Shown: one piece after another, positions 48,899 through 59,295 of the stretch
How positions within the stretch are numbered: the stretch's first letter is position 1
Layout: each line of letters begins with the position of its first letter
From: Lentinus brumalis
Lineage: Eukaryota > Basidiomycota > Agaricomycetes > Polyporales > Polyporaceae
Reading direction: 5' to 3'
Length of the DNA: 64,000 bases
Assembly: GCA_001792895.1 (NCBI GenBank)
Contig: MARA01000005.1
Location: forward strand, 682,001 to 746,000
Program-made: the position numbers and the translations under genes
Notes under the pieces: model-generated
The model's database searches: none
What the model was told of the DNA's origin: nothing
Seen by the model: only the letters and a program-made list of their open reading frames with translations

Positions 48899-49620
48899 AT
48901 GGAATACCGGCATTTCGGACGGGCGACATAACGCCTGCAGCGTATCCAGACGGTGCACCCGACCACCATGCCAAAATGGCAGGTATCCCGACGTTTTGTA
49001 CGGGGCAAAACGCATGTCAAAGTCGCCGCGAGAGCTTACCTTTTGGCCAGGTTTCAGGCCGAAAGGAAACTTTCGACTGGTCGCGCTCACAAATGCCAAG
49101 ACAACAGATAAGTAACGAGATCACACCAGTTCACGAGCTCGTTCCTCGGTGTGCGCGGTGAGCACTACTGTAGTGGTTGAGCTCAAGGAGGTGCGTGACG
49201 GTCAACGCGACTTAAGAAGTGGCGGCATGCAACAGGCGCAGGCCTTGGCGGCGTGTAGAGGCAGACGATGGGGGGACGGGTGGCCGAGGCGGGTGGAAAG
49301 CGCGCACGGTAACGTCCTCCGCCCGCCGGCGGCCCGGGTCAATGTGACCATTATGCTCCGCCGGAGCTCTCCACGGACAGAGTTCCTAGTCGTTTGAGAC
49401 ATTCTCGCCTGCCGTGCAGCCTGTGGACGTCTTCTGTCTCGTTTCACGAGTTCAGAGGCGACTTTAAAGACAGCCTCGCGCGACGGCTTGGCGGCTTTTC
49501 GTCCATCGGCATGCATTTCCTCACACGGCAGGCATCCCGGCATTTTGGGCGGGACAAAAGGCATGCCAACTGGCGTATATTCGCCGCGCGAAGGTACCTT
49601 CCGGCCAGGTTGTAAGGCTG
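48899..49620. repeat. Diverged dispersed repeat units (~90 bp)
   Basis: Two diverged copies occur at about 48975-49056 and 49527-49618, sharing ggca-ggyatcccg, cattttg, ggcaaaa/gacaaaa, cgccgcg and ggccaggtt. A partial third lies at about 48899-48935. On the minus strand both full units read PG-K-V-SRG...F, so they may be remnants of a repeated coding segment. No gene is otherwise visible between 48628 and 50393. Confidence 0.5.
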
Positions 49621-50393
49621 CACAGGTGGAATATAGGTTCACCCTGTCGTCCGTCCGAAACGCAGGTCCTTTCCTCTTGTGAAGTACAAGTACTTACAAT
49701 GATGAGGACCATGAGACCTGGTGGAATGATGCGCGATTTACAACGGAAGTCGCACGGACCGAGCTGTTCTGACAGGACAGCGGAGATAATTTCGAGCTCG
49801 GTTGCCGCCTACGAGCAACTTCCTTGGACCCTGCATCATATCGGAGCGGGCAGCGGCACCTCATGGCCAGCATATTCCCTCGCGAAATTGGCCCCACTGT
49901 TCTCGGTGCGGTATCACCGTACTGACTGCGTTCGCACAGGCTTCCACCACGCGCCCGTGATCGGCTAGCTCCAGCTAAGGCATCGCCGGCGAGGACTACT
50001 TATCTCCCGAGCCTGGCACTCTCGGCTGTAAGGTAGTTGAACGCGACTTTAAATGTATTGTAGGCCATCTCAAGGCAATACCTGCACAACCAGGCCGTTC
50101 CTTTTGATTGCGGCTCGGACAAGAAGCTGGCGACAGCTTACGGCTGCCTGCACCTCATACTCTCTCGCACCCCTCTTCTGCCGCGATCAGAATATCAGGT
50201 ACGCCGTTCGTCACTGGTCCTTGTACTATTCAATCGACGCCAATTCACTCCACAGCCTCTCCGCATGGGCGAGCTGAGGCCGACGGTTCTCGGACGACAC
50301 GATGCTTCGGGCTCCGGATGGCTGGGCAAACATTCCAGTTAGGCGGGTGACTTCTGGGCCCGGAGCTTCCCCAACAACTCGGGCGCAGTCCTA

Positions 50394-50498
50394 GTGGTGG
50401 GCGCGCGAGTGTTGTTAATCCGATTTTCGCACCACAGGTACTATCTCAGCCCCCATCTCCTGAATAAGATTCGCTTCGCAGAGCGCGTTGTACTGCAG
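50394..50498 (+). other. Possible host coding segment interrupted by the gypsy element
   Basis: An open frame runs into the left LTR (YYLSPHLLNKIRFAERVVLQ). Removing the element and one TGCAG copy continues this frame after 58867 as AALSAGHDFATKANIVSS. The join is open but I recognise no family, and the downstream part soon ends. Confidence 0.3.
50494..50498 (+). repeat. Target-site duplication TGCAG (left)
   Basis: The five bases before the left LTR equal the five bases after the right LTR (58863-58867), the duplication length expected of Ty3/gypsy elements. Confidence 0.9.
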
Positions 50499-50767
50499 TG
50501 TAAGCCTGCCGTGGGCTCCACTGACGAGAATCACACGAGTAGTGAATCAGCACAAGCTGCGTCGTTCGGGGGAAAGCTATAAGTAGAAGTACATGGGTTC
50601 GAGCACAACAAGAGAGACGTACCTGCGTCGTTCGGGGGAAAGCTAGAGAACGACGCAGGCAGCGAGCGGTACATATACGTGTCCGAGGCGGCACCGAGAT
50701 ATCCGAAAGTAGTAATCTGGATGCTGAATCAGGCAGGAGGAGAGTAAGCCCTAGCGTAGGGGTTACA
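50499..50767 (-). repeat. 3' LTR of the gypsy element
   Basis: 269 bp, TGTAA...TTACA. It contains an internal direct repeat of gcgtcgttcgggggaaagct (about 85 bp apart) and a short inverted partner (aacgacgcag). Confidence 0.92.
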
Positions 50768-50901
50768 CTCCTCCACATCCTCTAAGATCGAAGACGGAGT
50801 GGACAAGGAAGGAAATGAGACGGAGCGAGTGAACGAGGAGCAGCAGTGAGTGAACGACAGAGCGGTACAGAGGAGACCAGGACAGGGGCCAGAACACGAC
50901 G

Positions 50902-53900
50902 TTAGGCAGTAAGATCGTTCTCTCGGAGGTATATGTCCAGGGCTTCAAGTTCTTGGACTTCGACGCCCGGTAACCAGGAGTCCGAACCGGGGCCGTAACC
51001 GAGCCAGCGGACAAGGTATTGCCAGCCGCGGCCGCGAGGGCGGCGGTCGAGGATGCGTTCGACAAAGAACTCCTCTTGTCCTTCGGGTGTGACGATGGGG
51101 CCCGGTTCAGCGTGTGCTCGCGAAGGGAACAGGGAGTCGTCGTTCGGAATGAAAGGGCGGAGTAGCGAGGCGTGGAAAGTTGGGTGGATGTGTGTGGTAG
51201 TTGGCATGTCGAGTGTGTATGTCGACGTCTCCGGGTGTGCGGCGGTGACTGTGTATGGTCCGTCGTAGCGCACCATGAACTTGGCGACACGGTGGTCGCC
51301 GCGTTGCATGTACGCGCGTCGACGATGGAATGTGGAAAGTAGGACTCTATCTCCAACCTGATACGGCAGCTCCGGGTCGCGGTGTGCGTTGGCGGCGAGG
51401 GCTTGTTGTGTCTTGGCCAGCAAGAGGTTATCCTGCGCTTCTAACGTGTCCGTCTCGATACGTTCGAGGAGGGCTCGAGCGCGCTCGCCACCGTCCTCAA
51501 AATCTGCGAGGGCAACGGATGTAAGTATCAGCATTGAAGAGGGGAGGTATAACACGGGGGGAGGCGCCATGGCGTAGCTGGAACGGGGAGAAGCCGGTTG
51601 ACGCGTTCTCGGTGTTCATGATCTGGAAACGGATCAGCGGGAGGGCTCGGGACCAGCCCTTCTGGTTACGCTCTACGTGGTAGCGGAGCATCTGGATCAC
51701 GGTGCGGTTAGTACGTTCGCTCGCGCCGTCGGTTTCAGGATGGAAGGAGGTGGACATCTTGAGGTCGACACCAGTGAGGCGATGGAGTGCGCGCCAGAAG
51801 CGCGACATAAATAACTTGTCAGCAGCTGTTGTAGTTATTTTATAAAACGAACCGGTAATTGGCCCGCACACGTATTACAAAACGAACCGGTAGTTTGACA
51901 ATGTATTACGAAGCCCTCCGGGGCCTCCGGGAGGCTGCTAGATATGGCTGCTGACCTAATAGACAGCCCGGAGGGGGCGCTTTTTTGCTGTTCCGGACAT
52001 TCCGGCATCAGCAGCACAGCCCTGGGCCTCCACAACACCTCCTCCCATCAATCCTCGGCTATTTCGACCCTCCCAGCGCTTTTCCGGTAATCCAGATACC
52101 CAATATGGTAAGTGGTCACCTGTGGCTGCCTCTGGGCTGACTGTTTCGCCTCTAGCGCCGCCAATACTGCGACGATTCATACACGAGTAGGCGCGCTGGA
52201 TGCGCGCTATTAATGCGCATCCAGCGGTACCTTGAACGTAGTAATACGGTAAGTAACCGCATTAGCATTGTCAAAATCGCTAATTTTGCGGGCCCCAGCA
52301 TAGAATACGCCGTAGCGCGGGCTCCGGCCAATGTACAAACACGCCCATAGTAGCGTTGGAATGCGGCGGGCCGTGCGGTTCTAACGGTACCCTACGCAAG
52401 TCCGATCATGGAGGTGGACCAACGTCCTCCTCCTGCCTCTCCCAGCTGATGCAAGACCTGGAGACCTCCCTGCACCTAATGCAGGGCTCTCATAGTTTGT
52501 GCACAGGTACTCCCACTTATTAGCTACTAATGGGTGCTTTTCAGGGCTTACATAGGTAGCTCTACAGGTCAGAACATTGTATTTCTCTCTGAAGCAGGCT
52601 CACATTGGTGCTCGGTGAATATCGAGACACCCAGATAAGTTATTTAGAAACGGATTTTTGTGCCGTGTGCCAGACACATGTACGCAGCTGGATGCTAAGT
52701 TTTATTCTTATCGGTCAATGTATGCGTCCTTCAATGTCTTATCTATGTTGCGGAAAATCGCTTCATTGTACCCTCTAAGACAACAGCAAATAGCTCAGTA
52801 ATCTATAGACCAAGCAGATGACATATCATTATGATTCTGATGCAATATTGAGGGGGAGATGATTGGAGAAGAATGAGGCAGGCCAGCAAGTGGTCCCAGA
52901 CAGTAGTGTGGCCTAAGACCTGTATCAGACTGTGCCGGTATTGTGCTGCACAGCATGCAGATCTCAGTGTGAAATGTAAGATGCGTCTTACTTTTTAAGA
53001 CATGTCTTAATGCTGAATGAAACCACGCATATCTCGTTCGTCTCTCGGCCGTTTGCCTTCATTTTAAATGCTATAGACTCGTATAATTAAGGGCTTTCCA
53101 GCGGTACGCTACTCGTAGTATATTGAGGTTATGGCACTGCAGTATACTGCTCAGTAAGTCGAGCTTGATTATGCATTCAAGCAGGCATAGCAGGTGCGAT
53201 ATGCAAGCAAAAGGCTGTCCAATATGGCGCATGTGGACCACTAAATGATGCAAAAACTCGCAAAACAAACAATGCATTAGTTATACCGCTATGGTCAAGA
53301 TACTGTACAGTCATAATCACCAATGTACATCAAGTAGCCTTGTTTACAGTCTATATTATACCTAACAAAGCTACCCAACACTGACTTACTACGCGCTGAT
53401 TGTGCCTGGGCAATTGCAAACCTGTAGGATCAGGTTGAGGGGCAGCAGAGAGGATGCATGGGCTGAGAGAGGCAGGAGGAGGACGTTGGTCAACCTCCAT
53501 GATCGGGCTTGCGTAGGGTACCGTTAGAACCGCGCGGCCTGTCGCATTCCGGCGGTACCAAGGGCGTACTGGGACAGTGGCTGGACGTTGAGATATGGCA
53601 CATTCTATGCTAGAGGATTGCAAAATCAATCGTTTTTACGCTACTAATGCGGCTACGTACCGTACCGTTACATGTAGGGTACCGTTGGATGCGCATGCGC
53701 AGCGCGCATCCGACGCACCTACTCGTGTATGAATCGTCGCAGTATTGGCGGCGCTAGAGGCGAAACGGTCAGCCCAGAGGCAGCCACAAGTGACCACTTA
53801 CCATATTGGGTATCTGGATTACCGAAAAAGCGCTGGGAGGGTCGAAATAGCCGAGGATTGATGGGAGGAGGTGTTGTGGAGGCCCAGGGCTGTGCTGCTG

Positions 53901-56900
53901 ATGCCGGAATGTCGGGAACAGCAAAAAAGCGCCCCCTCCGGGCTGTCTATTAGGTCAGCAGCCATATCTAGCAGCCTCCCGGAGGCCCCGGAGGGCTTCG
54001 TAATACATTGTCGAACTACCGGTTCGTTTTGTAAAAGCCCGCTGGTTAATTACCGGTTCGTTTTACAATACGAGTGCAACAGATGGTGAACTTGTCGCGA
54101 TCTGAAATGATATGAACAGGTAAGCCGTTTTCACAGTACCAATTGATAAAGAAGAGCTCAGCAAAGTCCTCTGCGGTTTGGTCGTAACGGCAGGGGATGA
54201 TACGAATTTCGGAGTTCAAGCGACAAGTGATAGTCGCGATGCAATCGAAACCATGGTCGGAAGGCAGGCGTCCGACGAAGTCGATGGTGATGCTCTGGAG
54301 GCGGCCATCGGGGACGGGGAGAGGGTGTAGTGGCCCACGAGGTTTGCGGTTCGGGGTCTTGTTACGCTGACACTTGTCACAGCCGGGGACGTACAGACGT
54401 TCGAGATCGCGGCGCATATTGGGCCAATAATATGAGTGTCGCAGGAGGCCGTAGGATTTCTCAGCGCCGAAGTGACCCATAGCGTCATGTGCAAGTCGGT
54501 ACAGGGACTCGCGGATCTCAGGGACACGAGGGATGCAGAGGCGGTCGCCGACGAAGAGCAGACTGTCGATGACTGAGACCCCTGCGATATCTTTACCGTC
54601 GAGAAGGCCCTGTTGAAGTGCGAGGAGAGGCTCGGAGTGGTCGTCGCAGAGAGATCGGAGGAGGCGTTTACACCAGCGGTCGTCTGCGTATCCTGCGCGG
54701 ATACGTGTAAGCCAAGCGGGATCGGTGGCGACAGAAAGTGCGCGAATAGCAGCGGAGGCGACGGGGAGACTGGGGCGAGACGTTGACAGAGCGCGTGAAG
54801 CACGGCGTAGTCTGCGGAGTGCGCATACGAATAAGGGAGAAGAGAAGGGGTAGGGATGGGTGGGGCTTCAACCGGGGCAGCGTCGGGAGATGGGGCAATC
54901 GAGAGAGTGCGTCTGCAACAGAGTTATCAGCGCCGCGGAGGTATACGATACGGAAATCGTATTGTCCAAGAAATTCTTGCCAGCGGGCCTGGCGTCTCGA
55001 AAGATGTTTCTGATGACTGAAGTTTTCAAGGGTACGGTGATCTGTGTAGACAATAAAGGGAATTCCGAGGAGGTCGATGCGCCACTTCTTGAGTGCGCGA
55101 ACGATCGCGAGAAGTTCCTTCTCGTGGACTGGATAGTTGAGTTCGGCCCCAGAAAGCTGCGCAGATTCGAAGGCCACGGGGCGTGCAGTTTCGAGTGTTT
55201 CGCCGTAGGAAAGGACAGCGCCGGTGCAGAAGTCACTAGCGTCGGTGGACACGAAGATCTTGTTGTCGCCTAAGTTGTTGTGATCGATAGTCGTCAGACA
55301 TTCGTGCGATACGACGAGACGTTTGATGGCGTCGAAAGCGTGGTCGTGTTTAGTGGTCCAGACAAAGTTGGCGTCGGCTTCTTTGCAAGTGAGAGGGTTC
55401 AAGACAGTGGTATGTTCGGCGAGTCGGGGCAAGAAGGTGGAGATGTATCGCACGAGGCCCAGAAAAGATCGGACGTCACTGGAGGAAGCGGGAGTGGGCC
55501 AGCTGAGGATCTTGTCGACCTTAGAGCCGTCAGGGGAGACCCCGTCGCGAGAGATACGGTGACCGAGGAATGTAAGGTCGGTGCAGAATAGGTCAGTTTT
55601 CTTTAACGAGCAATAAAGGTTATTAGCTCGGAGGGCGTTTAGAATCGTTTCCACGTTACGACGATGTTCTTCAATCGATTGCGACCAAATAATAATGTCG
55701 TCGAGGTAAACATGACAGATCGAGCCGATGTGAGGACGGAGGGCCGAGTACATCCGACGTTGATGCGTGGATGGCGCGTTCCTACACCCTTGTGGCATGA
55801 CCGTCCACTCGTAGAGTCCGAACGGTGTCGTTATGGCCGTGTACTTGATGTGGTCTGGGTGGACCCGAGTCTGGAAGAAGCTGTTCGTCATATCTAACTT
55901 GCCCCAGATCTTACCACGCGCGCAGTCGGATAGAATCTCTTGGATACTAGGGAGGGGATGGACGTCTGGGACTGTGTTTTCGTTGAGAGTCCGGTAGTCG
56001 TTAACCCATCTAGGAAGCGCGGTGGGATCAGCTTTGGGAACGAGGAAGCAAGGAGACGCGTAGGGGGACGAGGAGGGCCGGAGATGGCCAGCTTCGACGT
56101 GTTGGTGGAGCAGTGTCTTGAAAGCCTCGCGATACTTTTTGGGACAGTCGTATTGTCTGCGAACAATAGTCATGTTAGCATCGCGAAGGTTAATCTCGTG
56201 GAAGACGTCGGAAGGGAGACCGTCCAGGTGGGGGATGTCATCTGGAAAGCAGTCAGCGAAACGCTGTTTGAACCCTGCGTCTTCAGACTTGAGACGTTCA
56301 GCGAAGGCGAGATCCTCGACGCGAAGGCGGACCGCGGCGACGATCTTGCACTGGGCGACGAGGGAAGGGTGGTCGCAGGAACGAGGGACGTTCATTTCGA
56401 TGTCGCGTAGTAGATCTTTATGCTGAGTGAGACGGAGTCGCGCCTGCAGGTGTTCGTATTCAATCTTGGCGGCGCGGCGAGACGCGGGAGAGGCGGCTGG
56501 AGGAGACGGAGCTGGGGGTGTAGGGTTTAGTATGTCCATGCCGGTAGCAGAGTCCCACAGCGCGCGGTTTCTCATGTCAACGAGTAAGTTGCTTCGATCG
56601 AGAAACGGGGCGCCCAAAATTACAGGGTAACAAAGTCGGGGAACAACAATAGCGCGGAACGAATGGGAGGTGTAGGTGCCACAAGGCGACGAGAGGGATA
56701 GCTTAACATACTCCGTCGCCTCCTCCCCAACCCCTGCGAACGCGTTCGTGAAAGGCATAGACTTGGGGAGTTTGCGACGGCGAAGGCCATGTTTGTCCGC
56801 GGTCTTCGCGTCAATAAGATTCACTGGAGCACCCGTATCAATTAGTGCACGCTCGAACGAAGAGGAAGCAGAGGAGGAAGTAACGGAGGCTCGCCATGAA

Positions 56901-58369
56901 AGGTGAGGCTCATGAGGAACGCTCACGTACTCCGAATCCCATGTGTCCTCCGCGTCCGTGCCGAGCGCGCTGACAAACATAGCGGCGACAGGTGCGGGGC
57001 TGTACGAGCAATCGTCGTCGTCGTCGCTGTCAATATCAGAGAGAGAACCGGAGTCTTCAGGAACGTTGACGGCGGCAACCTTGGCAGCCTTTCGAGCGGC
57101 GTCGTTCTGTTTCTTCGCAGCGAGCGCTGCTGCGGGAGTGAGGGTTACGTAGGGCTTGTCGGGCCAGTCGGCACAGGAGACGCGAGTATGACCGGCGTAG
57201 AACTTGCGGCACTTGAAGCAGCCGCGATGTTCCTTTAGGAGGTCGCGTTCAGCCTCGGTGAGAGCCGGGGTTGTCGTACGATCGTTCGCAGGAGCGGGCT
57301 GGGTGGAATGGGATGCAGCGGGGGGGTAGGGACGGGACGAGACAGACTTGTTGGCGAGAGAAGTAGCTTGGAGGGTAGTGGCGAGGGCGATGAGCTCCTC
57401 CTTCTCGGCCGCACACGTGCTGGACCAGACGGAGTCGTTAGAGCTCATGGCCTTCTTCCACTTACCATAGTCGGTTATCTTCGTCATGTCGTCTGTATAG
57501 GCGACGATCTCAAGACGCTTCGAGAGCCGAGCGGTGATCTCCGAACGTAGAGCGTCGTCGCCGTAGTGGAGGGGAGTGCCGATGAGGAAGGTATTCTTCA
57601 TCTCGAAGGCGCGAACGAAGGTCGAGAAGCGATCCGTGGGCTTCATCTTCATGCGGAGGAGTTCCGCGCGGATAGAACGGTCCCAGTGGTCGTCTAAGAA
57701 TTGTGCGCGGAGCTCGTTGATGAAGTCGGCCCAGGGAAGTACCGAGAGGCGGGATTGGTTCGACTTCCACCAGGCTTGGACCAGACGGTCTTGTAAGCCA
57801 GCGGAGGCGAGAGCCACGCGCTCCGTATCCTTGACGCTCTTAGCGTGCAAGAAGTACGTTTGGCACGCGCTGTCGTAGTCGATGACGGCTTCCGGGGTGA
57901 GTTCGCCGGCGGTGAGGATGGGAGGTTGTTTCAGGACGGGGTGGAGGACCTGAGCTTTGCCGTCGGGCATGGTGACTATATGCGGGTATGGGTTGACAAG
58001 GACGATTGACGAGTCAGAGGACTCGCTGCTAGCGGGAGGGAGGGAACGGAGCGCTGGTGGCGGAGCAGGTATATGCGCGAATGGGTGTGGAAACGAACGC
58101 GCGGGGGAGTGGGGAATAGACGAGGACGAACGGGACGGATGCGGCGTACCACGAGCGATATCGAGTCGCGGGAGCGGGGCAAGGGCCTCCGTCAACGACA
58201 CGCAAGAATCGACTGTGGCGGGATCCTCGTTGTCGAGTTGATCGTCGAGTAGTGCGTCCGCGAGGTCCGCTGACGCTCGTGAGGAGAGTTCCGTGATGGA
58301 GGAGAGTTCCGTGATGCCGTCGTCTTCAAGATGGTCGTCTTGTTGGCGAGCGGCTGCGCGAGTCAACAA
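50902..58369 (-). CDS. Gypsy Gag-Pol polyprotein, split and frame-shifted
   Basis: Read from 58369 down: Gag with a retrotransposon-gag core, a CCHC-like knuckle of unusual spacing (CFKCRKFYAGHTRVSC), aspartic protease (LIDTGAPVNLID), reverse transcriptase (WVNDYRTLNENT, YLDDIIIWS), RNase H (STDASDFCTGAVLS), HHCC integrase zinc-binding region (AHDAMGHFGAEKSYG, CDKCQRNKTPN) and integrase core. The core is cut at 54089-54096 by the nested element and resumes at about 51812 (LFMSRFWRALHRLTG, FHPETDGASERTNR). The protein ends with a chromodomain (VERILDRRPRGRGWQYLVRW), which typically guides integration to chromatin. Frame breaks lie at 54885-54887 and 54773-54776 (one base short in each G run of the + strand) and near 51540-51560 (sign unclear). 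The copy cannot make full Pol because of the insertion. Confidence 0.88.
51813..51820 (+). repeat. 8-bp target duplication AACTTGTC (left)
   Basis: The word AACTTGTC occurs immediately before the nested element and again immediately after it (54089-54096). Dropping the element and one copy restores the continuous gypsy integrase frame, so this marks the insertion point. Confidence 0.92.
51821..54088. mobile_element. Nested foldback DNA transposon, hAT-like, non-autonomous
   Basis: 2268 bp with very long terminal inverted repeats: about 51821-52450 against 53460-54088. The outer ~390 bp are near-identical and the inner parts more diverged. The tips read (c)agcagctgttg and caccatctgttg, and the 8-bp duplication and CA-start tips fit the hAT superfamily. 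The central ~1 kb (52450-53460) is AT-rich, unlike the host, and has no transposase frame. The arms contain GC-rich palindromic blocks (ctccggggcctccgggaggc). It would depend on a transposase elsewhere. Confidence 0.85.
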
Positions 58370-58593
58370 CGGATGCGGGGTTGAGGGAGGTAAACGGGAG
58401 AAAGACAGGACGGGCGAGGTGAACGGGAGTACGGGTGGGAGAGCTTGGCGTGAACGCCGAGACTCAACGGGAGTTTGGGTGATGGGGGTAGCCTACCCGA
58501 GGCAGGGGAACCAACCTGGGACTTGGCGGGAACGTTCGGGGTGATGTGCTCGACGTTGAAGTTGATGCAGCGTGAACGGGATTCAAAAAAAAG

Positions 58594-58862
58594 TGTAAGC
58601 CTGCCGTGGGCTCCACTGACGAGAATCACACGAGTAGTGAATCAGCACAAGCTGCGTCGTTCGGGGGAAAGCTATAAGTAGAAGTACATGGGTTCGAGCA
58701 CAACAAGAGAGACGTACCTGCGTCGTTCGGGGGAAAGCTAGAGAACGACGCAGGCAGCGAGCGGTACATATACGTGTCCGAGGCGGCACCGAGATATCCG
58801 AAAGTAGTAATCTGGATGCTGAATCAGGCAGGAGGAGAGTAAGCCCTAGCGTAGGGGTTACA
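58594..58862 (-). repeat. 5' LTR of the gypsy element
   Basis: 269 bp, apparently identical to 50499-50767, followed by the right TGCAG duplication at 58863-58867. Confidence 0.92.
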
Positions 58863-59295
58863 TGCAGGCTGCCTTGAGCGCGGGCCATGACTTCGCCACC
58901 AAGGCTAACATCGTCTCCTCTGCCGCTCCAGACCAGACGTTTTTGCGCCGCCCGAGAGGCATTCACCTACAAACCCTGCAACGTGTCTTGCAGATTGTCC
59001 GTCCGACCGTATCCGTGCCCCATCGCGGAAGTTCACGGCCAGACCCTGCGCCTTCGCGACCAATTTTTACAAGAAGCTTCCCGTGATGGCTACTACGCCT
59101 CGAGGGGAGACATCTTTGTGGGTGCCCATCATCTTCCCGTGCGTCACGGCACCCACTTACTGTATCCGTGAATACGCCGACACGTGCAAGTCTGGAACAA
59201 GCTGGGAGGCCCAGCAGTTGAAAAAGGTCACCGTCCCTCTATACTTGAGACACCCACTTTCAACCCCACCACAAAAGTCTTCCTCTGCTGTTGCA

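Larger units (their letters stand above)
50499..58862 (-). mobile_element. Ty3/gypsy chromovirus with nested foldback element
   Basis: A complete LTR retrotransposon on the minus strand, 8364 bp including a 2.27-kb nested insertion. The two 269-bp LTRs (50499-50767 and 58594-58862) look identical base for base, start TGTAA and end TTACA, and are flanked by TGCAG duplications. The purine-rich tract gaggatgtggaggag sits just inside the 3' LTR. No classical tRNA primer site is evident next to the 5' LTR; the adjacent bases are a T-run followed by gaatcccgttcacg. Identical LTRs imply recent insertion. Confidence 0.93.

Noticed and set aside
51556..51561. G6 run near the third gypsy frame break as another one-base under-call
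   Set aside because: The shift there has the opposite sign for a single missing base (it needs two missing or one extra), so it was not counted in the homopolymer set.
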